Source of the DNA: Oreohelix idahoensis
Lineage: Eukaryota; Mollusca; Gastropoda; Stylommatophora; Oreohelicidae
NCBI GenBank assembly: GCA_024509875.1
Contig: JAMPIV010004261.1
Location: 1 to 64,000 of the forward strand
Direction of reading: 5' to 3'
Length of the DNA stretch: 64,000 nucleotides
Below the pieces are notes generated by a model. It saw only the letters and a list, made by a program, of their open reading frames with translations. It did no database searches and was not told where the DNA came from. Below, one piece after another: positions 49,447 to 61,465 of this stretch. The translations under genes were made by a program, and so were the position numbers. The stretch's first letter is position 1. The number at the start of each line of letters is the position of its first letter.

Positions 49447-49754
49447 GGACCCCAAGATGCAGCAATAGTGAATGCAGTCAGCGACCCATAGCTGTACTGC
49501 TTGCATCAGGACCAGTGAACCAGAGCTGGTCAAGACCGCACTCCACTTCCACGTTATGGTCCTGGAAACAGTCTGCAGCAGTGCAGTCTGGCTGAGCGAG
49601 TGCAGATCGCAATGGGAAGGCAAACCCTGTCCCTAAAAAATGCTGTGCTGAAGTCGGATGTGTCGACCGAAAGGTGCAGATATCACAGCTTAGGCGTAAA
49701 CAGACACAACGCAACCACCGTCCTTTTCAGGGCGAACGAAGAAGAAGAAGAAGA
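49447..49754 (+). mobile_element. LINE or LINE-tailed insertion ending in (GAA)n
   Basis: 308 bases flanked by an exact 12-base duplication ACATCTACACTG (49435-49446 and 49755-49766). It encodes LKSDVSTERCRYHSLGVNRH and VLFRANEEEEE, a common LINE C-terminal/3' end phrase. It is absent from copy 1. Confidence 0.88.
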
Positions 49755-50776
49755 ACATCTACACTGATTGAAAAATGTTCACAATATAGATTGAATATGT
49801 TTACACTTACATCTACACTGGTAGAAAAACTTGAAAACTTTCATTATTTTGAAAAGTGAAAATGTTCCATAGACATTTACACTGGTTTGTAATTGTAAAT
49901 ATAATTAGAATGTACATCGTTTCTTTAATCTTTCCCTCCCTGCTCCAAATGGAACTTGGGACTATCTATGCTTTTTAGTTCTCTTTAAGAAACTAGCAAT
50001 AAAGCAGTCACGGCCCTTGCAGTGGTGGTTCATGAAATCATCATTCTGTATGCTGAGGTTACCAGCCTAAAATGACTTGGACATCCACTAGCAATTTTCA
50101 CATATTAATATTCATTGGCAATATATACATTAGTTCACATGTTAGTAATGAAAAATATAGAATGTAAAATGTACATCTCATGCAAATCTTGGCTCACAGA
50201 CTGTTTGCTCATAGAATTAGGTTAAGACACTAGCAGATGCTTTTTTTTTTCACGTGTTCTTTGGGGTCGTTACTTTAACAATAAATTCCCACTATGACTC
50301 CATGTTTTCAGTTTCCTCAGATCCTGGTTTTCCTTATTAAAGTGATAGAGTTTTCTTGGATTGTTTAAGTCCTTCAAAATGCTACACCAAAGTCCGCTCT
50401 GATAAATGGAACTAAAATTATAACTTCTAGCATTCTGGTTGTTGTCTTGGCAAGCGATTCTCACTGTGTCTTAAAACTGCAAACGTGTCAGGTTATATTG
50501 CAAGTTTTTATCCCCGATTGTTGGTTACGATTTAGGCAATGTGCAATCAGGAATTTGGTGGTTCCTCTATTTTGAACACCCCCCCAATCGTTTCAAAACT
50601 GCCTATTTAGATGGGGTAATTCAAATATTTCCATGTAGGAAAAATTATGCGCGTAATGCGAGGTCAAGTCTCCCAAATATGGAAGTGACAAGTCCGTACA
50701 CTCTCTCGGCAATGTGTTTCCAATGTAACATCTTACTTTTATCTAAAGTAATCTGTTCATACAGGTCAGACAGGAA

Positions 50777-51088
50777 ATGATGATGTCATTCATGTCTGTC
50801 CAAAGTGTGTCGCACAGACAAGTAATCTCTTTATCCGTCGCTTGTGCACACAAAATCCATCTGCGGGCAAGTAATTTTATCACCTGGCATGGCTTGAGCA
50901 AACAAAACTATGCAAAAACTGACCAGGCCCATATGGGTTTTACCTGTGTTAATCTTCGCAGAGCTATGAAGCGCCAAGAAAATGTGATGAATTATCACCA
51001 AAAAGGAGTGGCAAATGATTTGACAATATCAAATATCTGTTACATAGCTGAGAAAGAAAAAGGGTGCCGACCACTGAAAAGCACGTAA
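50777..51088 (+). other. Open frame of 103 codons, duplicate of 5048-5356
   Basis: See 5048-5356: 11 of 13 differences are amino-acid changing, so I do not call a gene. Confidence 0.35.
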
Positions 51089-51164
51089 GTCAGTATAACA
51101 ACTGTAACAGAATACGGCCATAGTGGACAAGAGAGCGACCCAAAAATTATGGGACAGTATGTTA

Positions 51165-51375
51165 TTCCTTTGTTACGTTCTATTCCACTAACATAACATT
51201 CTGCTGTTACATGTTATTCCACTGTTAAATGATATTCCACTGTTACTGTCTTCCAATGTTACATAGTATTCCAATATTACATGTTATTCTACAGTTACAT
51301 GTTTTACCACTGGTACTTGTTTTTCCACTGTTATGTGTTATTCCTTTGTTTCTTGTTATTCCATTTTTACATTAT
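51165..51375 (+). repeat. 18-bp minisatellite, second array of copy 2
   Basis: Counterpart of 5410-5630. Confidence 0.7.
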
Positions 51376-52500
51376 TCGCATGCTCTGTCACTCTTATTGT
51401 TAGATAGCAAAATAATGCCACTTTATATTAATATTACTATGAAGTTTCAAAACCATGATCAAATTGTTACAAAATAACCAGTGGTTTTTAAGGTAAGGTG
51501 AATGGAAATTGGTTATTTCAATCTGACAAGGTTAAAAACATATCTACATTTTGACCACATTATCCTGGGTCAGAAACAAATTTATTGTTATTGTTGTTTA
51601 GAATCAACGTCACTACACTCTGGGAAAACCCATAGGTGCTCTGTTTCCCTCAGCAAATTTCAAAGGGTATGAATGCTAATTGTTGCATGCTGGTTGTATA
51701 TATGCCAGATACATCCTCTCATACATTTATCCCTGCCATTCTTGTGCCTAATGCCAAACTCCAGCAATCTTAACTTTGATGATTCATCAATTACAGTGTC
51801 ATTCTCTAATATGTGATCATTAATTGTCCTCAGTATCTCTCACTTGTCCATATCCAGTGCAACTACTATAGGAGCTCTTGAAGCTAGTCTATCAGTTCTT
51901 TCATTGCCCCGTACCCCTGCATGACTAGGACAGCAGATCCACACCAGTTCTTGAAGATTCAAGGCTTCTATGGAGGTTATCCATTCATGCCTTAGCCATC
52001 CATTTTGGATCTTTCAAATCATGGAGTCTGACACTATAAATGCCCATGTTAATGAAGATTCAGACAACCACCTTAAAGCCGTAGTAGCTGCCTCTACCTC
52101 CATTCTCAACCTGGAGGTTGTTGTCATGTAAGCCTTGCGATGTTCAGCGACAGTCCTGTTGGATAGAAATTTATAAAGTAGAGTAAAGAAGGTGATCTAA
52201 ATCCATTAATTTTTTTTTTTAAATGAATGTAACACTTTTTTTGGTAACAAATAGTTGTGCTTCTATTTTAACATGTTATACCAGTGTGAGCTATATCATG
52301 TCCAAGTATTTGGCAAAACTTTAATGATTTCTATTTTCTTCAGATTGAACTTCAAATTTTAAAAAGTATTAAATACTCATACTCATCATGTGAATATATG
52401 CCAGCAAAACCACAGGTGAAATGAGGAAGTTAGTTCATGTTACTTAGTAAATCAACAGTGCAGATATCAAAGTGTGGCCATGTTTAAAAACTGAAGCAGT

Positions 52501-53148
52501 TTGTCTCACATGTGTACAGTGTTTTGTTTCCAGGGACACACAGTGAAGGAAGAGAAAAAAGATGAGAAGGAAGGTCATGTTTCTGGTGGATGGGAGAATA
52601 AGAGGATCAGTTCCACGTCTGCATGTCCTACTGGGGACAGTTTACTTGGTAAGATCACTTCCATTTCTGCATATCCTACTGGGGACAATTTACTTGGTAA
52701 GATCACTTCCATATCTGCATGTCCTACTGGGGACAATTTACTTGGTAAGATCACTTCCATATCTGCATGTCCTACTGGGGACAGTTTACTTGGTAAGATC
52801 ACTTCCATTTCTGCATGTCCTACTGGGGACAGTTTACTTGGTAAGATCACTTCCATATCTGCATGTCCTAGTGGGGACAGTTTACTTGGTAAGACCAGTT
52901 CCACATCTGCATGTCCTACTGGGGACAGTTTACTTGGTAAGACCAGTTTCACATCTGCATGTCCTACTGGGGACAGTTTACTTGTGTCACAAAATGTCTG
53001 TATGTGTTCTTTTGTGAGATCTCTCACACCTTCAGCCCTGTGGCAGTATCATTTTTTTTTCTTAATTTTTTCCCATTCAATCACTTTTATTTGGCATAAA
53101 TCATGCCTTTTCATGCCTTTTACTCTCTATGGTGGATTAGTAGAGTGA
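52501..53148 (+). other. 48-bp minisatellite with unbroken 215-codon frame
   Basis: Lead sequence (GHTVKEEKKDEKEGHV) after an acceptor-like TTTCCAG, then 8 units of exactly 48 bp encoding SACPTGDSLLGKITSI variants, then a tail with a hydrophobic stretch (FFFLIFSHSITFIW) and a stop. Because the unit is a multiple of three and stop-free, two plus frames and one minus frame are all open for more than 140 codons, so openness alone proves little. Each unit contains TTGGTAAGA, a strong donor match. Either a repetitive small protein or a non-coding array; undecided. Confidence 0.5.
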
Positions 53149-54484
53149 AGTCTTTAGCACTCCACTCCCCTATGGGCATATCTGCTTTACATGCAGACTT
53201 GTTACATCTGCCAGGCTATTAGACAGTCAGTGGTAATTCATTTATCACATAATCAGTTTGACCACCTTTGAAAACGTGTCTGTCCAGCATTTTACCCCAA
53301 TGAAAAGCTGATGACCGTGTTGACACAAGCTTGTATGGTGCGTACGATGAAAGAAGACAACATTGTCTGACCAAACATCTGTCTGATGGAGGCATGCAGA
53401 TAAAGGCAATAATTAGATAATCTTCTCATCTGTGCTTTCTTTGTATCTTGATTGCAGATAAGATGGTAGAGAGGAAAGCATCTGGGCAGGAAATTAGTCA
53501 CAGATTTGTTTATGAGCAATCGGAAGTCTAACGAATTATTAGATAGAGGTCACGCGTGGAATTTAAATGTAATATTTTACAATACACCGAGGATGAGTAA
53601 TGATTTAACAACCCGATCCCTCTAGGCTCAGAGATATACAATGTATTTTGTTGGAACTCGGAAACTGAAAATATAATGTAGCAAGATCGGAGTCACAGCA
53701 CACACTGCAGCGCAAACATCAGACTAGCGACTCCTGAAAGCCAGAAAGAAAAAAAGACATTGGACTTATAAATTTCACAACTGTAAGTAACAGATCGAGT
53801 ATTGGGCATCTTTGAACTTCACAAGTAAACCCACATTTTAAATACAAGACTGGAAACTTAAGGGACCAGGACTTCAAAATAACAAGACTGGAAACCTAGG
53901 AATTTGATCACAAGTCATAGAGGAATTAAACAAAAGTTTTCACAGGCCAGTGATTTCACATAACACCCGCCATCAGAGGAATTAACTATAATTTCCAGAC
54001 CTAAGTGATTTCGAAGCATCTAATACAGAGCTGTATCCAGTCTAAATCTGTGCAAGGAGATTGTGTATTCCCAAAATTTGGGCTCATGGTTACAAGCCGT
54101 CAGATGATTTGTGGTACTAACGCCGCTAGTGTGAGAGAAAAGCATCCACCCTAACCGCCTACAGTGGAAGAGAGTGTGGAGAAGGCTTTCATCATCACAG
54201 AATTGATAAACCATAGCTGCAGGACTCATCTAGAGTTAAGTTTTTTGTGTAAAACAAGCACCAGCAAATTGTCCTAAAACTCCCATCTACGTCTCTATGG
54301 CGATAAATTTATATCCATTAAATTTCACAAATCTTTTCCATATTTATTTTAAACTGTTAAAGACTAATTCACTATTAAATTTGTTACCTGTTGTTTTAAA
54401 ACTAAACAAATACAGTTGATTCAGTTTATATGTATGAAACCAAACGTTTGAGCCAGAATCCCTGATAAATACATAGATATATTC
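53149..54484. other. No gene recognised; duplicated DNA
   Basis: Collinear with 7491-8827. Confidence 0.5.
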
Positions 54485-54762
54485 TTCTTCTTTGATCCTT
54501 AGCCGCTGACCATCAAAGCAGTCAGTGGCCATCACGCCTGGTGGCGTCTTGTAGGGCAACAACAAATTGATTACACTTTGCTCAGTCGGTGGCCATCCTT
54601 CGTACAGTGCCCCAACTCTGGTTCATTCTTTGCATCTCAGCCTCCACAGTCCTCCGCCAAGTTGTTTTTGGTCGGCCTCTCTTTCGTTTTCCTTCAGGGG
54701 TCCATAGCATAGCTGTTGTTGTGATGGCATTGGGGTCTCTTCTGAGGACATGGCCAACCCAA
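54485..54762 (-). mobile_element. LINE family A 3' end, truncated
   Basis: Same insertion as 8828-9880 but cut at GCCAACCC, followed by an A-run. AGATATATT lies on both sides (about 54476 and 54800), which could be the original duplication or chance. Confidence 0.8.
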
Positions 54763-55237
54763 AAAAACAGATATATACTTAGATATATTTACGTCTATAG
54801 AGCCATTACTTATGACAGGGTTCGTAGCAACCCGGAAAAACCTAGAAAAGATTGGGAAAAAAAATTCCTGGCCTTGACACGGCTGAAGAAATGGCTAAAA
54901 GCCTTGAATTTCCCGCATCAGACCTGGAATAAAAATACGAATCGAAAGTTGGATGCTTGGCGTCCATTTTTCGGTTATTGGTGGTATTTTTCGTTAAACT
55001 TCAGTTATCGTAGAACTTTTACGTCCCTTTGCGCACTAAATCCATTTCCTTGCGTTTTCATAGGTTTGTGTTTATGATGTGAACGCACAAATTAATTTTA
55101 GCGTCACGTCTGATTCATTTGAATCAAGCATCGCCACCTTTGAACGTTGTGACTTTGACATTTTGACAGCATCTTTCACTCTTCAAATTATCATTTAGGA
55201 ACATGCTGGTTGTTGCTTTCAGTATAAATGGCTAGAA

Positions 55238-55421
55238 ATGCCAAGTTATAAAACATGGATATTGCCTGGAAAAACTGCAAATTACGCAAATTGCACCAGG
55301 TGTAAAAAAGAAATATATTTGACCAGCATGGGAGAAAGTGCAGTAGCATGCTTCTAGTAAAAAACACCAAGAACATGTCTCTGCGCATTCAAGTTGTATT
55401 AAATCGTTCATTTCAACTGAG
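55238..55421 (+). pseudogene. hAT transposase exon 1, BED-like zinc finger
   Basis: MPSYKTWILPGKTANYANC then TRCKKEIYLTSMGESAVA, a frameshift near 55340, then SSKKHQEHVSAHSS...STE, ending at GAG before a GTAAGT donor. The C-x2-C...H-x3-H layout is that of a BED finger, which binds element ends. The exon ends in phase 0, matching exon 2. Confidence 0.75.
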
Positions 55422-56285
55422 GTAAGTAATAAATTCATTTATCTCATTTATAAAACATTTAAATAAGTCCAGTTTATAGATAGGCCTTCTGTACTTGCGT
55501 CTGTAATTTACAATGTTATTACAGTTTTATTTTTAACCAGGGCCAAAATTATAGTGTTTGAATGAAATTTCTTGGTTTACAATTGCTTACTATAACATCT
55601 TTGACACAGTTTAAGATTGTCAGGAATAGAAATTGATGGCGATTCCATATCCTATACCGTGTTATCAGACTCATGTCCCACTGTTAATTTCACCACATTG
55701 TTTGGAAATAAATATATTTTGAATGCTTTTTTTTTTTATTATGATGAAGATACATATCCCGTTCAACCTCTGAAGGGTTATAATTAGTATAGGCCTACAT
55801 GTTTTCAATTCCAGATAACATGAATAATCACCGATACATGAAAGTGGCATCACATCTGTTAAATCACTGTAATTAGGATAAATGAAAATTACCAATTTTG
55901 TGCATAGACCTGTTATTTAAAAAAGTAAATAAATAAATAAAAATTATATACAATTTAACAAAAAAATCTAAACAAACAGAAATGAGATAAAACAAAACAA
56001 AACCCAACAAAAACACAAAACACAAATAGTAAAGATGGGTGGGGGAAAGGGGGGGGGGGGGTGTGTGAAGTCCTGCTGTTTCCAGTTAGATATTTAATTG
56101 ATTTTCACTTATAATAAGTATTTTAAGAATATCATCATACCTTCACCCAATATATTAACTTTTGTTCTGGTTAAATATTGTTTGACTATATTATGCATGC
56201 GTTTAAAACTTTGACTTGGTAAATATACATAGCTTAGGCCTACTCATAAGTTATTTGTGTGTTCCATTTTTTTATTTTTATACAG

Positions 56286-58365
56286 AAAAGAACACGACAC
56301 CAAGGAGCAGTTTTACCCTCAGAAATATCAGAACCATCTAACACTACTCCCTCAGACACATCAAAAATGTGTAACACTACTAGAAGACCTACAGATGTGA
56401 CGTCATTTGTGACCAAGGAAGAAACTCTCAGAGCTGAGATTATTTGGACTCTGTTTTCAGTCAAAAGTCATCATAATTTTAATTCAAATACAGGAATTAA
56501 TAAATTTTTTCACAAAATGTTTCCAGATAGTTCTATTGCCAGACAGTTTGGTCTGTCTGAAAGGAAAACTTTCTACCGGGCCTCTTTTGGACTGGCTCCA
56601 TATTTCACCTCAATTTTTGAGAGCCAGCTTAGCAAGAACAGTTACATTGTTCTGTTTGATAAAAGAATGAACAAATCAATGCAGCGAAAGCAAGTGGATT
56701 TCCATGTTCGTTTCTGGGATGTAAATGTGATAAAAACACATTATCTTACATCAAAGTTTCTTGGACATGCTAGAGCTCTTGATATGCAGACTGCATTTGA
56801 TGTGCTAATGAACCAGAATTATGGCATAGAACTACTGAATGTTGGAAGCTGTGGGCTGCACAACGTTCATGGTGCTTGCAAATTAGCCATGATTGCAGCT
56901 GACTGGTTTTTGGATAAGATACTGAAATCAGTTTACAAGCTATTTGAAGACACTCCTGCAAGACGAGAGGACTACTTCAGATCATGTGATTTAAAAGTAG
57001 TTCTTTTAAAATGTTGCTCGCATAGGTGGCTTAAAAATTCCAAAGTAGCACAAAGAGCTCTTGAGATTTTGCTAAATCTGAGGAAATATTTTGATTTTAT
57101 ATAAAAAAAGTAAAATTCCTCAGCCAAAGACAGAATCTTTTGATACTGTAAAAACAGCTGTCATGCAAGACTTGTTTTTAACGGCTAAATTAGCTTTTTT
57201 TATGTCTCTTTTCAAACAGCTTGAACCTTTTCTTCAAAAGTATCAAACTGATAGGCCTATGCTTCCTTTTATGTTCACTGATTTACATTGCCTTACCTTC
57301 ACCATCTTACGGAGGTTCATAAAAGATGAACATCTTGGTTCACTTTCCAGCACTAGTGACATTTTGCATTTCAATGTCAGCAAAGCCCAGTATCATGTGA
57401 CCAGCCATAAAATTGATGTTGGCTTTGTAGCTGAAACGGCAATAAAGGAATTGAGAAGGGAAAAGAAAGCTAGTGACCTCCAGATTCTTGCTTTCAGAAA
57501 TGATTGCAAGAAAATACTGGTATGCTTTATGGAAAAATTTTTAGCAAAATCTCCACTGCCTTATTCACTTGTGAAAGATTTGTCTTGTTTGGATCCTTGT
57601 GCAATAATTACAAATAAAGCCCATTCCATAGTCAAGCTAAAAAAGGTGTTACATATTCTAGTGAAGTCTAGAAAATGTAATGCCTCTGAGTGTGACTTAT
57701 CAGAATACTCAGGCTTTATTGATGCAGCTGTCACAAATGGATCATTGTCTTCTTTCAAGAGAGATGTCAATCATCTGGACACATTTTTCCATAATCATCT
57801 TTCTGGTAAAAAGCAGTTTAAGAATATTTGGAAAGTTATACGGCTATTACTGATTCTCTCTCATGCTGACCATGAGAAATAATAGCGTTGAAAGAGGTTT
57901 TTCTGTTAATAAAGAGATTGAAGATTGCAACATGGCAGAAAGGACCTTGTTATCCAGAAGAATCATTGCAGATAACATCAGAAGTATGGGAGGAGTTGAA
58001 AATATTGAAATCACCCCTAAGATGTTAGCTAGTGTGAGCAGTTCTCACAGCAGATACTTGATTTTCTTGACAGCCAGAAGTTCACTGTTGAACAAGAGAA
58101 ACGTAATAATAAAAAAAAAAAAATTCTTGATGATGAGTTAGAGCATCTCAAAAGAAGGAAAATTGCTCTTGACCTGGATATCAAGTCCCTGACTGCTGCT
58201 GCAGATGACAATGCTTCTCAGGCAGAAACACTGCACAAGATAGCTCTTATTACTGTCTCTAATAGCCTGTGGAAATTAGTAAGACAGAAAGAAGAAGAAA
58301 GCAAAGCTGTTGACAAAGAAATTGATGAAAAATTGTCTGAGCTGAAAAGGACTTCTAAAAGATAA
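56286..58365 (+). pseudogene. hAT transposase exon 2
   Basis: It starts after TTTTATACAG, in phase with exon 1. The first frame runs to 57104 and includes FHKMFPDSSIARQFGLSERK, YIVLFDKRMNKSMQRKQVD, LMNQNYGIELLNVGSCGLHN and CCSHRWLKNSKVAQRALEIL. A frameshift near 57100 leads to the second frame (AKLAFFMSLFKQLEPFLQKY, YQTDRPMLPFMFTDLH). Another shift near 57880 leads to NNSVERGFSVNKEIEDCNMA, the C-terminal hAT dimerisation motif. A last one near 58060 leads to a charged coiled tail ending at 58363-58365. It is full in extent, but at least three frameshifts make it inactive. It belongs to a hAT group common in marine invertebrates and fish. Confidence 0.85.
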
Positions 58366-58769
58366 CAAAATATTTTTATATAATGTAAATAAACATGTCT
58401 GTATTGTAGGATGTCAAAACAAAGTAGGGGATTGCTGGACCTGGGCAAAGTATGGTGTGGGTAACCATGAAGGCCGGGCCAGCATAAAGCCTGATAAGTT
58501 GCTAGCCACCAGAATTATAACAAAGACAGGTATCCATTTTAAATCTGAGAAAATTAGATGAAGAAAATATTAGAGTTTACCACCCATGAAAATCATGTGC
58601 TTGGACCTGGAAAGGCTGGAAAATGCTTGAAGAAATTTGCTATAAACCCTGTTATAAGAGAAACTCATTGGATTACACCAACTGGGGGCTTGAACGGGCC
58701 AGAACCATTGCTTAAACCCTTCACAAAAGGTGACGGACAAATATAGGTTTACCATTGCTCAGCGCTATA

Positions 58770-58965
58770 CCGCATGGTTCTTGACTTCTGGAAATATCTT
58801 GTGAACGCTCCCTTAAGGTAGAAGTGTCAATCACCTTCTATCTACAACTCTGCCAAGAGTAATCTGGTCAAGGTAGACACGTTTGACGACCCATTTAGAT
58901 ACTCTTGAGTTTTGGTCACTGTTGGACCACTACTGCAAAGCAGGGGAGACAATCTGTGACAACTT
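58770..58965 (-). repeat. Repeat R1, reverse copy
   Basis: CTATCTACAACTCTGCCAAG and CCACTACTGCAAAGCAGGGG are the complement of 562-860. Confidence 0.75.
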
Positions 58966-59020
58966 GGTAAGACCAGTTCCATATCTGCATGTCCTACTAG
59001 GGACAGTTTACTTGGTAATG
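58966..59020 (+). repeat. Single unit of the 48-bp repeat
   Basis: TTGGTAAGACCAGTTCCATA followed by TCTGCATGTCCTACT and ACAGTTTACTTGGTAA: one isolated unit, about 6 kb past the array in copy 2, next to R1. Confidence 0.8.
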
Positions 59021-59214
59021 TTTTATTACTTCTCAAAGAAATTTAATCTACTCAAAATGTTGTCACTTCAGACAAATGCATAACAGCATAATTATTGTAG
59101 ATTCACATTTATTTAAGAAAACTTGCCACAAACATCACAATTTTATAGTTTCTGAACTGTTTGGATGTTTGATTTTTTTCTCCCTTTTTTTAAATGTATG
59201 CGTAAGTTATCAGC

Positions 59215-59581
59215 AAGTGCAAGAAAAGCCTTTTACTTATTGCCTTTAAAGGCATTAGACATGGTTGGCAATGATGGACTCTTCAAAATTGCCCTGAAAT
59301 AGGCTGCCCCACTAAATTGCTGGAAATGATAGTCATTCTATGAAGACTTGAACGGAACAGTCCAACATGCTGAAAACACTTCTCGGTCTTGTGACATATG
59401 TGTTGGTGTCAAACCAGGATGCATCCTGGCTCCAAACCTCTTTGGGATCTTCTTTGCCTTGCACTTGAAACATGCATTTGAAGATGCAACTGAAGTAAAA
59501 TGCTTTCACACTAGGTCAGATGGCCAACTCTTTAACCTCACAAAGCTGAAGGGGAAAACAAAATTAGAAGGTCACCATAAG
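59215..59581 (+). mobile_element. LINE family F, reverse transcriptase fragment
   Basis: With frameshifts the plus strand shows MVGNDGLFKIALK, NGTVQHAENTSRSCDICVGV, KPGCILAPNLFGIFFALHLK, HAFEDATE and HTRSDGQLFNLTKLKGKTK. The first part covers reverse transcriptase domains before the catalytic YADD box. The adjacent downstream piece is at 61700. Confidence 0.8.
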
Positions 59582-59628
59582 GAGGAGTCGCGGTAGCATA
59601 GTGATTAGTGCACTGGCTTCCTAGCAGT

Positions 59629-61239
59629 CATACATGCCACACTTAAAGGTTTACCCATAATCTGTACGGGGTGTTTGCGTTTTCAGATGTGTACGGGCCG
59701 TACACGGGTCTGTACGGGTTTTTTCGCCTAATTATTAAATATACATATAAATCTTGTGCCACTACACAATTTGCGTCATGAGATTCGGCGAGATTTTAAG
59801 CCAAGTGGATAAAAAAAAAAAATAACCAATGAAAATCAAGCTGCCTATTTTTCAATTGCCGCGGGATGTGCGAGGCGTGTTCATTCACAATTTTTCGCTA
59901 AAGCTAGCGCGAGGTTACTGATTATTTGAACGATTACGCAGCACTGAAATCTTTTTTGAGTCGAGCCTATTGTTTAGGATTAATTTCCAGTTTAGTATTG
60001 GTAAGTAATTCATTTTAAAAAAAATATTACAATAACATTTTTTAGATGAAGTTAGATTTAACTGTCAGATAACTTAGGCCTATGCTTTCTTTTCCCCTAA
60101 GGTTTAGCATAATTTATTATTTACGGCTGGTAAAAAAAAAAAGGCTGATACCACTGCATATTATTTGATTTCACTAAAACTTGTAGAAAGTGCGTAAGAA
60201 ATGTAAATTTGAAAAATAATACAATAGCCTACAAATTATGGGTAGCTTAATATCGTAATGACGGTCGCCGAATGCTCCGCATGTATTTTCGTACCATTTA
60301 GAGTTATAATTAGGGTTACAGCTAGGGTTAACCCTAAATCTAAATGGTACGAAAATACACGCGGAGCATTCGGCGAACGTCATTCCGATATTACCAAATT
60401 ATGAAACTGAAAAGAAAAAAAAACCACAATAGCGTGGAAAATTTACATCTTAACTCGATCAGAGAAAAGTTTATTTGGAGTTAGCCTACTTCTCTTCTTA
60501 GTTTTAATTTCGTTTCTTTAAAAAACAATGTTATTTTGCCTTTGGTGGTCATCATTACGGTCATTCAATGATTTATAATTATTAAATAATTAATTAGCCT
60601 ACTATCAATGTTTGATTGACACTAAAATTTGTATGGGAAGGTCTATTTAAAACTACCAGTTGGGCTTTAACGGCTATTCCAATTTTTGAAGTTCGGTAGA
60701 AAATATACAGGCTAATATTACGCCAGCGCTAGTTTATATTTTCATTACCAGCTTTAGCAAAAAATTTATTAGATTTTAAATTTAAGATTCCTAACCCATA
60801 ATGCTTATTACTGGTCTCTTTAGGCCTGTACTTTTATAAGGCACTATAGAAAACACAGCAACTGTTCTTCATTTCAACCATAAATTGTATTAATTTTTTT
60901 CCAAGATTCTATTTCATTATATATAATATTAAAATTACAAATAATTATATTTTTCAAATTGATTATTAATATTTGTATTTACTATGCAAAATAAATTCTA
61001 ACTCTTGTTGTTTAGGTTTTAAAGCAAGTGAAGACATGCTTAAAAAGGCAAAGGCCGCATGTCACTATGATGGTGCAGAACCATCTAATTGAATATACTT
61101 TTACATGAATAAACTCTTTTGTTACGTTTTTCAGTCTTTGTACAGGTTTTGCGGGTCTTTGTACAGGTTTTGCTGGTCTTTGTACAGGTTTTTTTAATTT
61201 TTTGTACAGGTTTTTCATCTCTGAGGTGTGGCATGTATG
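59629..61239. mobile_element. TIR DNA transposon, CATAC-terminus family, element 2
   Basis: CATACATGCCACAC at the left and its exact complement at the right. CTAGC occurs three bases before the left end and directly after the right end. Subterminal repeats of GTACGGGT (left) and GTACAGGT (right) occur four or more times. There is no transposase. Same architecture as 930-3381. Confidence 0.8.
60248..60393. mobile_element. Fold-back MITE
   Basis: 146 bases in which about 55 bases at each side (TAATATCGTAATGACG...GGTACGAAAATAC) are inverted repeats with few mismatches. The loop holds TTAGGGTTACAGCTAGGG then TTAACCCTAAA. Nested in TIR element 2. Confidence 0.8.
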
Positions 61240-61465
61240 CTAGCTCAGTGGTCTATGGTTCGATCCACATATGAGGTGGTATTTTTTAGGCCGCAAATGG
61301 CTCCTGGGTCGACCCAGCCCCAATTGGGTACCAGAGCAACTCTGGGAAGGTTAAGGCGGCCGGCGTGATGCTGACCACATCACCCCTAGTGTGCCGATGG
61401 TCAAGAAAATATGGGCCTAACATCATATTCCCAATATGCCTCAATGAGCGTGTAACGGGATCCTT

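Larger units (their letters stand above)
48436..54762. repeat. Segmental duplication, copy 2
   Basis: Direct-orientation copy of 1-9103, about 39-45 kb downstream in the window. Relative to copy 1 it lacks about 3.3 kb and has gained a SINE (48874-49133) and a LINE tail (49447-49754), both with target duplications. It has 8 rather than 11 units of the 48-bp repeat. It ends inside LINE A. Confidence 0.9.
54816..58651 (+). mobile_element. Near-full-length hAT transposon with an intron
   Basis: Left end CAGGGTTCGTAGCAA and right end TTGCTATAAACCCTG are inverted repeats with two mismatches. Flanking 8-mers (ACTTATGA, TTATAAGA) agree at only four positions, so the target duplication has decayed or a boundary is off. 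Inside lie a BED-like exon, an intron of about 860 bp and the transposase body. Confidence 0.8.
59582..61465 (+). mobile_element. SINE S1 split by a TIR element (59582-59625 and 61240-61465)
   Basis: The head, with the A box (TAGTGATTAGTGCACTGG), is left of the TIR element and the rest of the SINE (B box GGTTCGATCCACATATG, body, GGGATCC end) is right of it, sharing CTAGC at the break. Confidence 0.85.

Noticed and set aside
60295..60345. Interstitial telomere
   Set aside because: Only two to three TTAGGG-like units on each strand inside a fold-back element; no array.
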